Below are positions 57,632-64,000 of a stretch of DNA of 64,000 nt, in pieces. The translations under genes were made by a program, and so were the position numbers. The stretch comes from Curtobacterium poinsettiae (GTDB lineage Bacteria; Actinomycetota; Actinomycetes; Actinomycetales; Microbacteriaceae). The notes below the pieces were generated by a model. The model searched no databases and was not told the DNA's origin. It saw only the letters and a program-made list of their open reading frames with translations. The stretch lies in assembly GCF_025677645.1 (NCBI RefSeq), contig NZ_CP106879.1, positions 3,162,001 to 3,226,000 of the forward strand, given 5' to 3'. Each line of letters opens with the position of its first letter. Positions within the stretch are counted from its first letter, which is position 1.

Positions 57632-58363
57632 TCAGTGGCGGGGCACCTGCCCCGTCCGCCGCACGGCCCGTTCGAGCAGTTCGACGTCGATCCCGACGTG
57701 CTGCCGGGCGATCACGCCCGCCTCGGGCGCCCGCCCCGAACACACCGCGTCCACCAGCAGTTCGTGCTCGCGGAGCGCACGGGTCTCCATCTCCGCCATG
57801 CCCTCGGCCGTGCCCCACAAGTGCGCCGGAGCGGCGATGGAGATCTGCGCCTCCAACCCGGCGAGCGCGGTCCGCAGGGCGTCGTTCCGGGCGGCGTCGA
57901 TGATCGTCCGGTGCAGCACGGCGTCGGCTCGCTGCTTCTCGAGACCCGAGGTGGCGTCGCGGAACACCTCGAGCCGTGCACGGATCAGGGCGGCGTCCTC
58001 CGGGGTGACCCGTTCCGCGGCGGCCGTCGCGAGCGCCCCGTGCAACAGCGCGATGGCGTCAGCGGTGTCCTGGATCGCCTCCCACCGGGCGAGCAGCACC
58101 CGTCCGACGGCGTCCGATGAGCTGTCCGGCCACTCGGTGCGGACGAACGTGCCACCGCCCCGGCCTCGACGGGTCTCGAGCAGCCCCCGTTCGACGAGTC
58201 GCGCGATCGCGCCCCGCACGGTGACCCGGGCCACGCCGAGCAGGCCGGCGAGTTCGCGTTCCGGCGGCAGGTTCGCGCCGGGCAGGTACTCGCCCACGGC
58301 GACGGCGGTCACGAGGCGGTCCTCGACCTCGTCGACGCGCGTCTCGGTCGCACGATCGGACAC
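57632..58363 (-). CDS. GntR family (FadR/FCD-type) regulator of the amide-scavenging genes
   Basis: 243 residues. Winged helix (residues about 10-75): GEYLPGANLPPERELAGLLG, then VARVTVRGAIARLVERGLLE and TRRGRGGGTFV. The FCD effector domain follows, with DAIALLHGALATAAAERVTP, VLHRTIIDAARNDALRTAL and the metal-type His in ALREHELLVDAVCSGRA. It probably binds a small carboxylate or amide. It is divergent from the iminopeptidase-like gene, and a palindrome lies between them at 58406-58429. It is convergent with the VOC gene, separated by 4 bases. Confidence 0.9.
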   Translation of the reverse strand: MSDRATETRVDEVEDRLVTAVAVGEYLPGANLPPERELAGLLGVARVTVRGAIARLVERGLLETRRGRGGGTFVRTEWPDSSSDAVGRVLLARWEAIQDTADAIALLHGALATAAAERVTPEDAALIRARLEVFRDATSGLEKQRADAVLHRTIIDAARNDALRTALAGLEAQISIAAPAHLWGTAEGMAEMETRALREHELLVDAVCSGRAPEAGVIARQHVGIDVELLERAVRRTGQVPRH

Positions 58364-58405
58364 ACGGACCCCCTTCGCGGTGTTACGACCACGTTAAGGC
58401 AGCAG

Positions 58406-58429
58406 AAAAGGTATTGCGTGGGACCTTTT
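58406..58429. promoter_or_regulatory. Candidate GntR operator
   Basis: Perfect inverted AAAAGGT (58406-58412) and ACCTTTT (58423-58429) with a 10-base spacer. It is AT-rich within very GC-rich surroundings and lies between the GntR start (58363) and the hydrolase start (58438), so it could control both. Confidence 0.55.
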
Positions 58430-58437
58430 TCCACTCC

Positions 58438-59355
58438 ATGCTGACCCCCATGTCCAGCATCACCGCATCCACGATGCCGTTCCGCGACGGCGAGACCTGG
58501 TACCGGGTCACCACGCCCGACAGCCCGGTCGCCGGCGCACTGCCCCTCGTCGTCCTGCACGGCGGGCCCGGCATGGCCCACGACTACCTCCGGAACCTCG
58601 CGGCCCTGGCCGACGAGACCGGCCGGACCGTCGTCCACCACGACCAGTTCGGCTGCGGCCGGAGCAGCCACCGCCCCGACGCACCGGTCGACACCTGGCA
58701 GCCACAGCTGTTCGTCGACGAGTACGCCGCCCTGGTCGAGCACCTCGGGCTCGGCGACCACCACGTGCTCGGACAGTCGTGGGGCGGCATGCTCGGCGCC
58801 GAGATCGCGGTGCAGCAGCCCGCGGGGCTCCGGTCACTGGCGATCTGCAACTCCCCCGCGTCGATGCAGCTCTGGGTCGACGGCGCCGCCGAGCTGCGCG
58901 CGCAGCTGCCCGCCGACGTGCAGGACGCCCTGACCCGGCACGAGACGGCCGGCACCGTCGACGACCCCGAGTACCTGGCGGCGACGCAGGTCTTCTACGA
59001 GCGGCACGTCTGCCGCGTGGTCCCGAGCCATCCGGACTTCGTCGACTCCGAGGAGCAGATGGAGCGCGAGCCGACTGTCTACCACACGATGAACGGCCCG
59101 AACGAGTTCCACGTCATCGGCACGATGCGTGACTGGACCATCGTCGACCGGCTCGACCGCATCGCCGTGCCGACGCTCGTCGTCGCCGGCGAGTACGACG
59201 AGGCCACGCCCGCCACGTGGGCGCCGTTCGTCGAGCGGATCGCCGACGTCCGGCAGCACGTCTTCCCCGGCGCGAGCCACTGCTCGCACCTGGAGCAGCC
59301 GGCGGAGTTCCGCCGGGTCGTCGCGACCTTCCTGGCCGCGCACGACGACGCCTGA
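58438..59355 (+). CDS. Proline iminopeptidase-like alpha/beta hydrolase
   Basis: 305 residues from the ATG at 58438; the ATG at 58450 (MSSITASTMPF) is an equal alternative, and neither has a clear ribosome site. Oxyanion hole LVVLHGGPGMAHDYL, nucleophile GQSWGGMLGAEIA, and the catalytic His in FPGASHCSHLEQP; the Asp is expected near VAGEYDEATP. The pattern matches S33-family proline iminopeptidases, which remove N-terminal proline, but the lid is small and amide hydrolysis is possible. It leads the set with the permease and acetamidase downstream. Confidence 0.87.
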   Translation: MLTPMSSITASTMPFRDGETWYRVTTPDSPVAGALPLVVLHGGPGMAHDYLRNLAALADETGRTVVHHDQFGCGRSSHRPDAPVDTWQPQLFVDEYAALVEHLGLGDHHVLGQSWGGMLGAEIAVQQPAGLRSLAICNSPASMQLWVDGAAELRAQLPADVQDALTRHETAGTVDDPEYLAATQVFYERHVCRVVPSHPDFVDSEEQMEREPTVYHTMNGPNEFHVIGTMRDWTIVDRLDRIAVPTLVVAGEYDEATPATWAPFVERIADVRQHVFPGASHCSHLEQPAEFRRVVATFLAAHDDA

Positions 59356-59373
59356 CCCGGCCACCTCCGGTCT

Positions 59374-59405
59374 GGAGGCGCGGGACGGGCCCGCCCCGCG
59401 CCTCC
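59374..59405 (+). terminator. Hairpin after the iminopeptidase-like gene
   Basis: GGAGGCGCGGG (59374-59384) pairs perfectly with CCCGCGCCTCC (59395-59405); the 10-base centre contains CGGGCCCG. It starts 19 bases after the stop, so the permease may have its own promoter in the next 115 bases. Confidence 0.65.
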
Positions 59406-59520
59406 GGTCCGGAAGTCCCCACCCCCACGGCCGCACCCGCCTTCCCCGACGACACCACCCGCTCCCCTTCCCCGGCACCGCCCCCTCTGCACCGTCCCTC
59501 CACCCGAAACGGAACCCGAC

Positions 59521-60927
59521 ATGTCGCAGCAGCACAGTGAGCTCTCCGCACAGCAGCAGCTCGAGGCCTACGGCTACAAGCAGGAGCTCAAGCGCTCCGT
59601 CTCCACCACCGACCTGCTCATCTACGGCCTGGTCTTCATGGTCCCGATCGCCCCCTGGGCGATCTTCGGGACCGTCTACAACGCCTCCAGCGGCATGGTG
59701 CCGCTGGTGTACCTCGTCGGCCTCGTCGCGATGATCTTCACCGCCCTGGCCTACGCGCAGATGGCGAAGTCGATCCCCCTCGCCGGCAGCGTGTTCTCGT
59801 ACGTCGGCCGCGGCATCCACCCCACCGCCGGGTTCTTCGCCGGCTGGGCGATCCTGCTCGACTACCTGCTCGTCCCGACGCTGCTCTACGTGTTCGCCGC
59901 CGAGAGCATGGTCGGGATCTTCCCGGGCACGCCCCGCTGGCTGTGGGCACTCGTGTTCGTCGCGATCAACACCGTCATCAACCTGGCCGGGGTGTCCTCG
60001 CTCAAGCTCGCGAACCGCGTCTTCCTGCTCATCGAGCTCGTCTTCGTCGCGATCTTCGTCGTCATCGCCATCGTCGCGCTGACCGGTGGGACGATCCCCG
60101 ACGCGTCCTTCGGCACCGAGCAGATCTGGGACCCGGCCAAGGTGTCGGCGCCGCTCATCGCCTCGGCCCTGTCGATCGCGGTGCTGAGCTTCCTGGGCTT
60201 CGACGGCATCTCGACGCTGTCCGAGGAGTCCACCGGCCGTCGTGGCGGGGCTGGCACGGCGATGATCCTGGCGCTCGTCATCGTCGCGTTCCTGTTCATC
60301 CTGCAGACCTGGCTCGCGTCCGCCCTGGCCGCGGGGCGGGACTCGTTCTCGGACAGCGAGGCCGGCAACGCCTTCTTCACCATCGTCGAACAGGCCTCGT
60401 CGAGCGGGTGGGCCACCGCGTTCTTCGCCGTCAACGTGCTCGCCGTCGGCATCGCGAACGCCATGGCCGCGCAGGCCGCGACGAGCCGCCTGCTCTTCTC
60501 GATGAGCCGCGACCGTCAGCTGCCCGCGTTCCTGCACAAGCTCAACGGGCGCCAGGTGCCGCAGAACGCGATCATCATCGTCTCGGTGCTCTCCGCGATC
60601 CTGGTGCTGTTCTTCGTCGGGCAGATCGACACGATCTCGTCGCTCGTGAACTTCGGCGCGCTGTTCGGCTTCATGCTCCTGCACGTCTCCGTCTTCGTGC
60701 ACCACGTCGTCAAGGGGAAGTCGCGCAACTGGCTGCTGCACCTGGTCGTCCCGCTGGTCGGGTTCCTGATCATCGGGTACGTCCTGCTCAACGCCGCGGT
60801 CGAGGCGAAGGTCGGCGGGATCGTCTGGCTGATCGTCGGCGCGGCCGTGTTCCTGTACTACCGACGCACCGGCCGTTCCACCGAGGTCGGCTCCGAAGCA
60901 GAACCGACGACGGAGGACGCACGATGA
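59521..60927 (+). CDS. APC family amino acid permease
   Basis: 468 residues with about 12 helices. The N-terminus includes LKRSVSTTDLLIYGLVFMVP, the consensus GAIIG-like helix here as GLVFMVPIAPWAIFG, then VGLVAMIFTALAYAQMAK and PLAGSVFSYVGRGIHPTAGF, typical of the basic/aromatic APC (amino acid-polyamine-organocation) group. The helix LSFLGFDGISTLSEEST is the conserved G-F-D segment before the cytoplasmic loop. It probably imports amino acids or amides with H+. The coupling with acetamidase suggests that the substrate is an amide or amine. Its stop overlaps the acetamidase ATG. Confidence 0.88.
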   Translation: MSQQHSELSAQQQLEAYGYKQELKRSVSTTDLLIYGLVFMVPIAPWAIFGTVYNASSGMVPLVYLVGLVAMIFTALAYAQMAKSIPLAGSVFSYVGRGIHPTAGFFAGWAILLDYLLVPTLLYVFAAESMVGIFPGTPRWLWALVFVAINTVINLAGVSSLKLANRVFLLIELVFVAIFVVIAIVALTGGTIPDASFGTEQIWDPAKVSAPLIASALSIAVLSFLGFDGISTLSEESTGRRGGAGTAMILALVIVAFLFILQTWLASALAAGRDSFSDSEAGNAFFTIVEQASSSGWATAFFAVNVLAVGIANAMAAQAATSRLLFSMSRDRQLPAFLHKLNGRQVPQNAIIIVSVLSAILVLFFVGQIDTISSLVNFGALFGFMLLHVSVFVHHVVKGKSRNWLLHLVVPLVGFLIIGYVLLNAAVEAKVGGIVWLIVGAAVFLYYRRTGRSTEVGSEAEPTTEDAR

Positions 60928-61853
60928 CCCCGGACCACTTCCTGCCGAACACCCTCGGCCGCCCCGGGTTCTCCGCGGATCGGGAGCCCGTGCTGCGGGT
61001 CCGCCCCGGTACCGGCGAGACCATCGGCTTCGAGACCACCGACGCCGTCTACGCCGAACTCGACCAGCACCACGACATGGCGCAGCTGCAGGCCCCGATC
61101 AACCCGGTGACCGGTCCGGTGTTCGTCGAGGGGGCAGAACCCGGCGACACCCTCGTGGTGACCATCCACGCCATCGAGCTGACCACGCACGGGTGGTCGG
61201 TGTCCCTGCCCGGCTCCGGAGCCCTGCAGCACGTGATGGGCGACCGGGTCTTCGCCCGCCGCTGCCCGATCTCGGACGGCACGGTGCAGGTGTCCGACCG
61301 GCACCGGTTCCCCGTCCGGCCGATGATCGGGTGCATCGGGACGGCCCCGGCCGAGGGTGAGAACTCGACGATCATGCCGGCCTACCCGGAGGGCGGCAAC
61401 ATGGACGTCACCGAGGCCCGCCCCGGCTCGACCGTTTCCCTGCCCGTCCGGGTCCCCGGTGCGCTGCTGTCGATCGGCGACATCCACGCGCTCATGGCCG
61501 AGGGCGAGTCGTCGTTCGTCGCCATCGAGGCCCAGGGCACCGCGATCGTCTCCGTCGACCTGGTCAAGGGCGGCCCGGTGCTCCGCGCACCCCGCATCGA
61601 GACCGCCGACGACTGGCTGTTCGTCGGCCTCGGCGACCCCGTGCAGGAGAGCGTCCGGCGCGGGTACGAGGACGCCTTCGCGTTCCTCGTCGACGAGCAC
61701 GGCTGGAGTGCCGAGGACGCCTACGCGGTGCTGAGCGCGGTCGGTGACTCGAAGCTCGGCGGGCCGACCGGCTCCACCGCCCCGGACCCGTTGCACCCCT
61801 TCGCGGCCGTCGGCGCGGTCACCCTGCACCGGGTGCCGAAGGCGGTGCTGTGA
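60924..61853 (+). CDS. Acetamidase/formamidase family protein
   Basis: 309 residues; ATG overlaps the permease stop (ATGA). Family features: PINPVTGPVFVEGAEPGDTL with the NP-V-T-G-P-V motif, then VSLPGSGALQHVMGDRV, FPVRPMIGCIGTAPAEGE and EGGNMDVTEARPGSTV, here in short pieces, with metal-binding residues expected near GDIHALMAEGE. It hydrolyses formamide or short aliphatic amides to ammonia and acid in the cytosol. Expression with the APC permease and the GntR regulator suggests a nitrogen-scavenging operon. Confidence 0.9.
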   Translation: MTPDHFLPNTLGRPGFSADREPVLRVRPGTGETIGFETTDAVYAELDQHHDMAQLQAPINPVTGPVFVEGAEPGDTLVVTIHAIELTTHGWSVSLPGSGALQHVMGDRVFARRCPISDGTVQVSDRHRFPVRPMIGCIGTAPAEGENSTIMPAYPEGGNMDVTEARPGSTVSLPVRVPGALLSIGDIHALMAEGESSFVAIEAQGTAIVSVDLVKGGPVLRAPRIETADDWLFVGLGDPVQESVRRGYEDAFAFLVDEHGWSAEDAYAVLSAVGDSKLGGPTGSTAPDPLHPFAAVGAVTLHRVPKAVL

Positions 61854-61877
61854 GGGTTCGCCGATGCTGACGAGCCC

Positions 61878-61934
61878 TTCGTGAGCAGGGATGGTCGGGT
61901 GCCGAACGGTGACCCGACCATCCCTGCGCACGAA
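61878..61934. repeat. Long hairpin with 23-bp arms after the acetamidase gene
   Basis: The left arm 61878-61900 and right arm 61912-61934 match with one mismatch (TTCGTG/CACGAA ends, GCAGGGATGGTCGGGT core), leaving an 11-base loop gccgaacggtg. It starts 25 bases after the stop. It is too strong and long to be chance; it could be the terminator or a mobile repeat element. Confidence 0.85.
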
Positions 61935-61995
61935 GCGCACGACGCTCGCTCCGCCCGCCGGGAACCTGCACAGGGGTGTGCACGATGATGGGCGC

Positions 61996-62751
61996 ATGCA
62001 CGAGACCATCCGCTACGTCGCGATCGGCGACAGCTTCTCGGAGGGGATCGGCGACGCCGGTCCCGCTCCCCTCCCCGGCTGGACCGGACGACTCGCGAGC
62101 GCGATGGCGGCTGCGTCGGACGCCGACGTCTCGTACGCCAACCTCGCGGTGCGCGGACGGCTGCTCGCCGGGGTCCTCGACGGGCAGCTCGACGCGGCGC
62201 TCGACCTCGACCCGGCCCCGACGCTCATCACGTTCTGCGCCGGCGGGAACGACCTGCTCCGCCCCCGCTTCGACGTCGACGCCCTCATCCGCCGGGTCGA
62301 GTCCGCCGTCGACCGGGTCGAGGCGCGCGGCGCGCGGATGGCACTGCTCAGCCCTGCCGACCCGAGCGCGCGGCTGCCCCTCGGATCGCTCATCAACCGT
62401 CGCGGTGACGCCTGGGCCGGAGCGCTCGGCGAGTTGGCCCAGCGCCGCGGCCTGCCGTTCGTCGACGTGTCCCGCGACCCGCACCTGCGCCGTGCGGAGT
62501 TCTGGTCCGAGGACCGCCTGCACATGAACGCGACCGGGCACCAGCGTGTCGCCGACCTGGCGCTGCACGCCGTCCTGGACGGCCCGGCGGCCGCCGACCC
62601 CGCGTCCGTGCACGCCGGTCGCACCGGCTTCCGGGCCGAGGCCCGCTACTACCGCGAGTACGTCCTACCGTGGGTCGGGCGGCGGGTCACCCGGCGCTCG
62701 TCCGGCGACGGCCGGTCAGCGACCTACCCGGCGTGGACGCCGGTCGCGTAG
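61996..62751 (+). CDS. SGNH/GDSL hydrolase
   Basis: 251 residues from the ATG at 61996. SGNH blocks: the catalytic Ser in YVAIGDSFSEGIGD, the Gly in YANLAVRGRLLAG, the Asn in ITFCAGGNDLLRP, and the Asp-x-x-His in WSEDRLHMNATGHQR. No signal peptide, so a cytosolic esterase or acyl hydrolase is likely, though family members act on lipids, carbohydrates or peptides. The C-terminal part RTGFRAEARYYREYVLPWVG is typical of actinobacterial forms. The 3' end overlaps the converging GNAT gene by 28 bases. Confidence 0.9.
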   Translation: MHETIRYVAIGDSFSEGIGDAGPAPLPGWTGRLASAMAAASDADVSYANLAVRGRLLAGVLDGQLDAALDLDPAPTLITFCAGGNDLLRPRFDVDALIRRVESAVDRVEARGARMALLSPADPSARLPLGSLINRRGDAWAGALGELAQRRGLPFVDVSRDPHLRRAEFWSEDRLHMNATGHQRVADLALHAVLDGPAAADPASVHAGRTGFRAEARYYREYVLPWVGRRVTRRSSGDGRSATYPAWTPVA

Positions 62752-63227
62752 ACCCGCGTCGTCCCACCGGTCAGGGCGTGGGCGAACTCGTCGCCCGTCG
62801 CCACGAAGCCGCCCGCCTCGTACAGCCGCACCGCCCGGTCGTTGTCGCCGAGCACGTGCAGCGCCACGCGGGGGTGCCCGGCGGCCCGGGCGTCGTGCAC
62901 CGCCTCGGACAGCAGCGACCGTCCGACGCCGCGGGCCTGCACGCCGGGGCGCACCGCGAGCAACGACAGGTAGGCGGCGTCCGCCGGGTCCGTCGACCGA
63001 CCGGTGCCCGGTGCCGTGACGAGCACGAAGCCGTCCACCGCACCGTCCGGGCCTGCAGCCACCAGCCAGGCGACGTGCTCCGCCGCGAACTTCTGCCGCG
63101 CGCGCTCCCGCACCGCCGGGTCCTCGGCGGCACCGTCACGGGCGGCCACGGCCGCGGCCCACAGGTCGATGCAGGTGTCGGTCTCGTCCGGGGTCGCAGG
63201 ACGCACGACCACGGACGACTCGATCAC
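62724..63227 (-). CDS. GNAT family N-acetyltransferase
   Basis: 167 residues. The N-terminus VVVRPATPDETDTCIDLWA, the acetyl-CoA loop LAVRPGVQARGVGRSLLSEA and the motif B DNDRAVRLYEAGGFV are typical of small GNAT enzymes. Pro/Gly loops in the centre (VTAPGTGRSTDPADA) are variable. Start ATG at 63227; its ribosome site is not clear. Substrate unknown. It begins 4 bases after the stop of the monooxygenase upstream on the same strand, so the two may be co-transcribed. Confidence 0.88.
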   Translation of the reverse strand: MIESSVVVRPATPDETDTCIDLWAAAVAARDGAAEDPAVRERARQKFAAEHVAWLVAAGPDGAVDGFVLVTAPGTGRSTDPADAAYLSLLAVRPGVQARGVGRSLLSEAVHDARAAGHPRVALHVLGDNDRAVRLYEAGGFVATGDEFAHALTGGTTRVYATGVHAG

Positions 63228-63231
63228 CCGC

Positions 63232-64000
63232 TCAGCCTACGACCGCCCGGCTCCCGATCCTGAACGACGCCCCACGGTGCTCGTCGGGCAGCCGGTCCCC
63301 GCGGCCGTGCAGCTTCTGGCGGAGCGACCCCGACCCGTACTCCTCCGGGTAGGCCCCGCGGGCACGGAGCTCCGGGATCACGAACTCGATGACGTCCTCC
63401 CACGTGCCCGGGGTCACCGCGTACGCCAGGTTGAAGCCGTCGACGTCGGTCAGCTCCTGGATCTCCTGCAGCCGGTCGGCGATGGTCGCTCCCCCGCCGA
63501 CCGCCACCGGGCCGAGGCCGCCGATCGCGGTCTGCCGTGCCAGGTCGCGGATCGTCCACTTCGATCCGTCCTCCCCGGTCGCCGCCGCGATGTTCGCCGC
63601 CGCCGACTGGATCGCGTTCGACTCGACGTCACCCAGGGGCTGGTCCGGGTCCCACTGCGACAGGTCGACGCCCATCCAGCCGGAGTTGAGCACCAGCGCA
63701 CCGAGCTCCGACGCGTACGACAGGTAGTCCTCGTACTTCGCCTGGGCCAGCTCGTCGGTGGCGTCCGTGATCACGGTGAGCAACGTGTACACGCGAGCGG
63801 CGTACCGGTCGCGACCAGCTGCCTCCAGGGCGTCGCGGACCTTCGCGACGGTCGACGCGAGCTGCTCCACGGTCGGCGCGCCCACGAAGACCGCTTCCGC
63901 GTTCTCCGCCGCGAAGCGGATGCCGCGCGGCGACGCGCCCGCCTGGTAGATGACGGGCGTGCGCTGCACCGACGGCTCGGACAGGTGGATGCCCGGCACG
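63232..64000 (-). CDS. LLM-class flavin monooxygenase (NtaA/SnaA/DszA-like), 5' part outside the window
   Basis: Only the last 255 or so residues are in the window; the frame is open at 64000 and the start lies beyond. Features: RTPVIYQAGASPRGIRFAAE (the Q-A-G-x-S strand of the NtaA group), then FVGAPTVEQLASTVAKVRDA and YASELGALVLNSGWMGVDLSQ, ending with VDGFNLAYAVTPGTWEDVIEF and SGSLRQKLHGRG. These are FMNH2-dependent oxygenases for aminopolycarboxylates, sulfur compounds or similar, needing a separate flavin reductase. The substrate cannot be told. Inner part of the gene only, so length is unknown. Confidence 0.85.
   Translation of the reverse strand, partial: VPGIHLSEPSVQRTPVIYQAGASPRGIRFAAENAEAVFVGAPTVEQLASTVAKVRDALEAAGRDRYAARVYTLLTVITDATDELAQAKYEDYLSYASELGALVLNSGWMGVDLSQWDPDQPLGDVESNAIQSAAANIAAATGEDGSKWTIRDLARQTAIGGLGPVAVGGGATIADRLQEIQELTDVDGFNLAYAVTPGTWEDVIEFVIPELRARGAYPEEYGSGSLRQKLHGRGDRLPDEHRGASFRIGSRAVVG

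Noticed and set aside
1..64000. tRNA genes
   Set aside because: Scanning for GGTTCGA-type T-arms gave hits only inside coding sequences, without acceptor and anticodon stems. A covariance-model search would be decisive.

Overview
The window is high-GC DNA (about 70% or more by eye) with frequent GTG starts, many 4-base ATGA/GTGA gene overlaps and actinobacterial families such as an MSMEG_6728-type protein, an Excalibur protein, an actinobacterial holin-X protein, an NrtR-led nad operon and alditol oxidase. It looks like a chromosomal segment of an actinobacterium, most likely Microbacteriaceae and possibly Curtobacterium. The family is an inference from gene content and composition, not a database result. 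I see no rRNA, tRNA, CRISPR array, transposase, integrase or replication origin.

Layout. 1-9 kb holds a frameshifted Pro/Ala-rich exported protein, an ElaA-like acetyltransferase, Lrp and TetR regulators with a divergent DHA2 efflux pump, a DUF5997 gene facing a LysR-type substrate-binding-domain protein, a DJ-1/PfpI protein, Tag glycosylase and a VOC protein. 9-14 kb holds an SSS-family Na+/solute symporter with a small membrane partner, aroQ, an FMN reductase and small proteins. 14-20 kb is a complete de novo NAD operon, nrtR-nadA-nadB-nadC-cysteine desulfurase, with a candidate NrtR operator in front of it. 20-27 kb holds acyP, a DHA2 pump, alditol oxidase, a 2'-5' RNA ligase-like protein and a metQ-metN-metI type ABC importer. 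26.9-27.7 kb is a tandem array with an exact 154-bp period. 27.7-40 kb holds an EEP-family protein, another MFS pump, a PIG-V-like glycosyltransferase, flavin enzymes, an SDR, an NRDE protein, coaBC and a coupled trio of small proteins. 40-46 kb holds GntR and MarR regulators, a secreted lytic-transglycosylase-like protein, an ECF sigma factor coupled to an Asp23-type protein with an anti-sigma-like N-terminus, MOSC, MmcQ/YjbR and Excalibur proteins. 46-49 kb holds cysE-cysK and an M19 dipeptidase.

49.5-56.8 kb is a purine-nitrogen (allantoin) catabolic cluster on the minus strand: NCS1 permease, allantoin/hydantoin racemase, allantoinase, ureidoglycine-glyoxylate transaminase, allantoate amidohydrolase and an RpiR regulator, mostly translationally coupled. 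57.6-61.9 kb is a second nitrogen-scavenging set: a GntR regulator divergent from an iminopeptidase-like hydrolase, followed by an APC permease coupled to an acetamidase/formamidase. The window ends with SGNH, GNAT and a truncated NtaA-type flavin monooxygenase gene.

The most unusual material is intergenic: several families of palindromic repeats (a 62-bp element present alone and inside the 154-bp array; a 72-bp hairpin present twice; a 71-bp element in tandem; a 23-bp-arm hairpin), plus recurrent terminators built on a GGAGGCCCG stem. I also report operator candidates for the TetR, NrtR, RpiR and GntR regulators, and a 49-codon gene just upstream of the ECF sigma factor.
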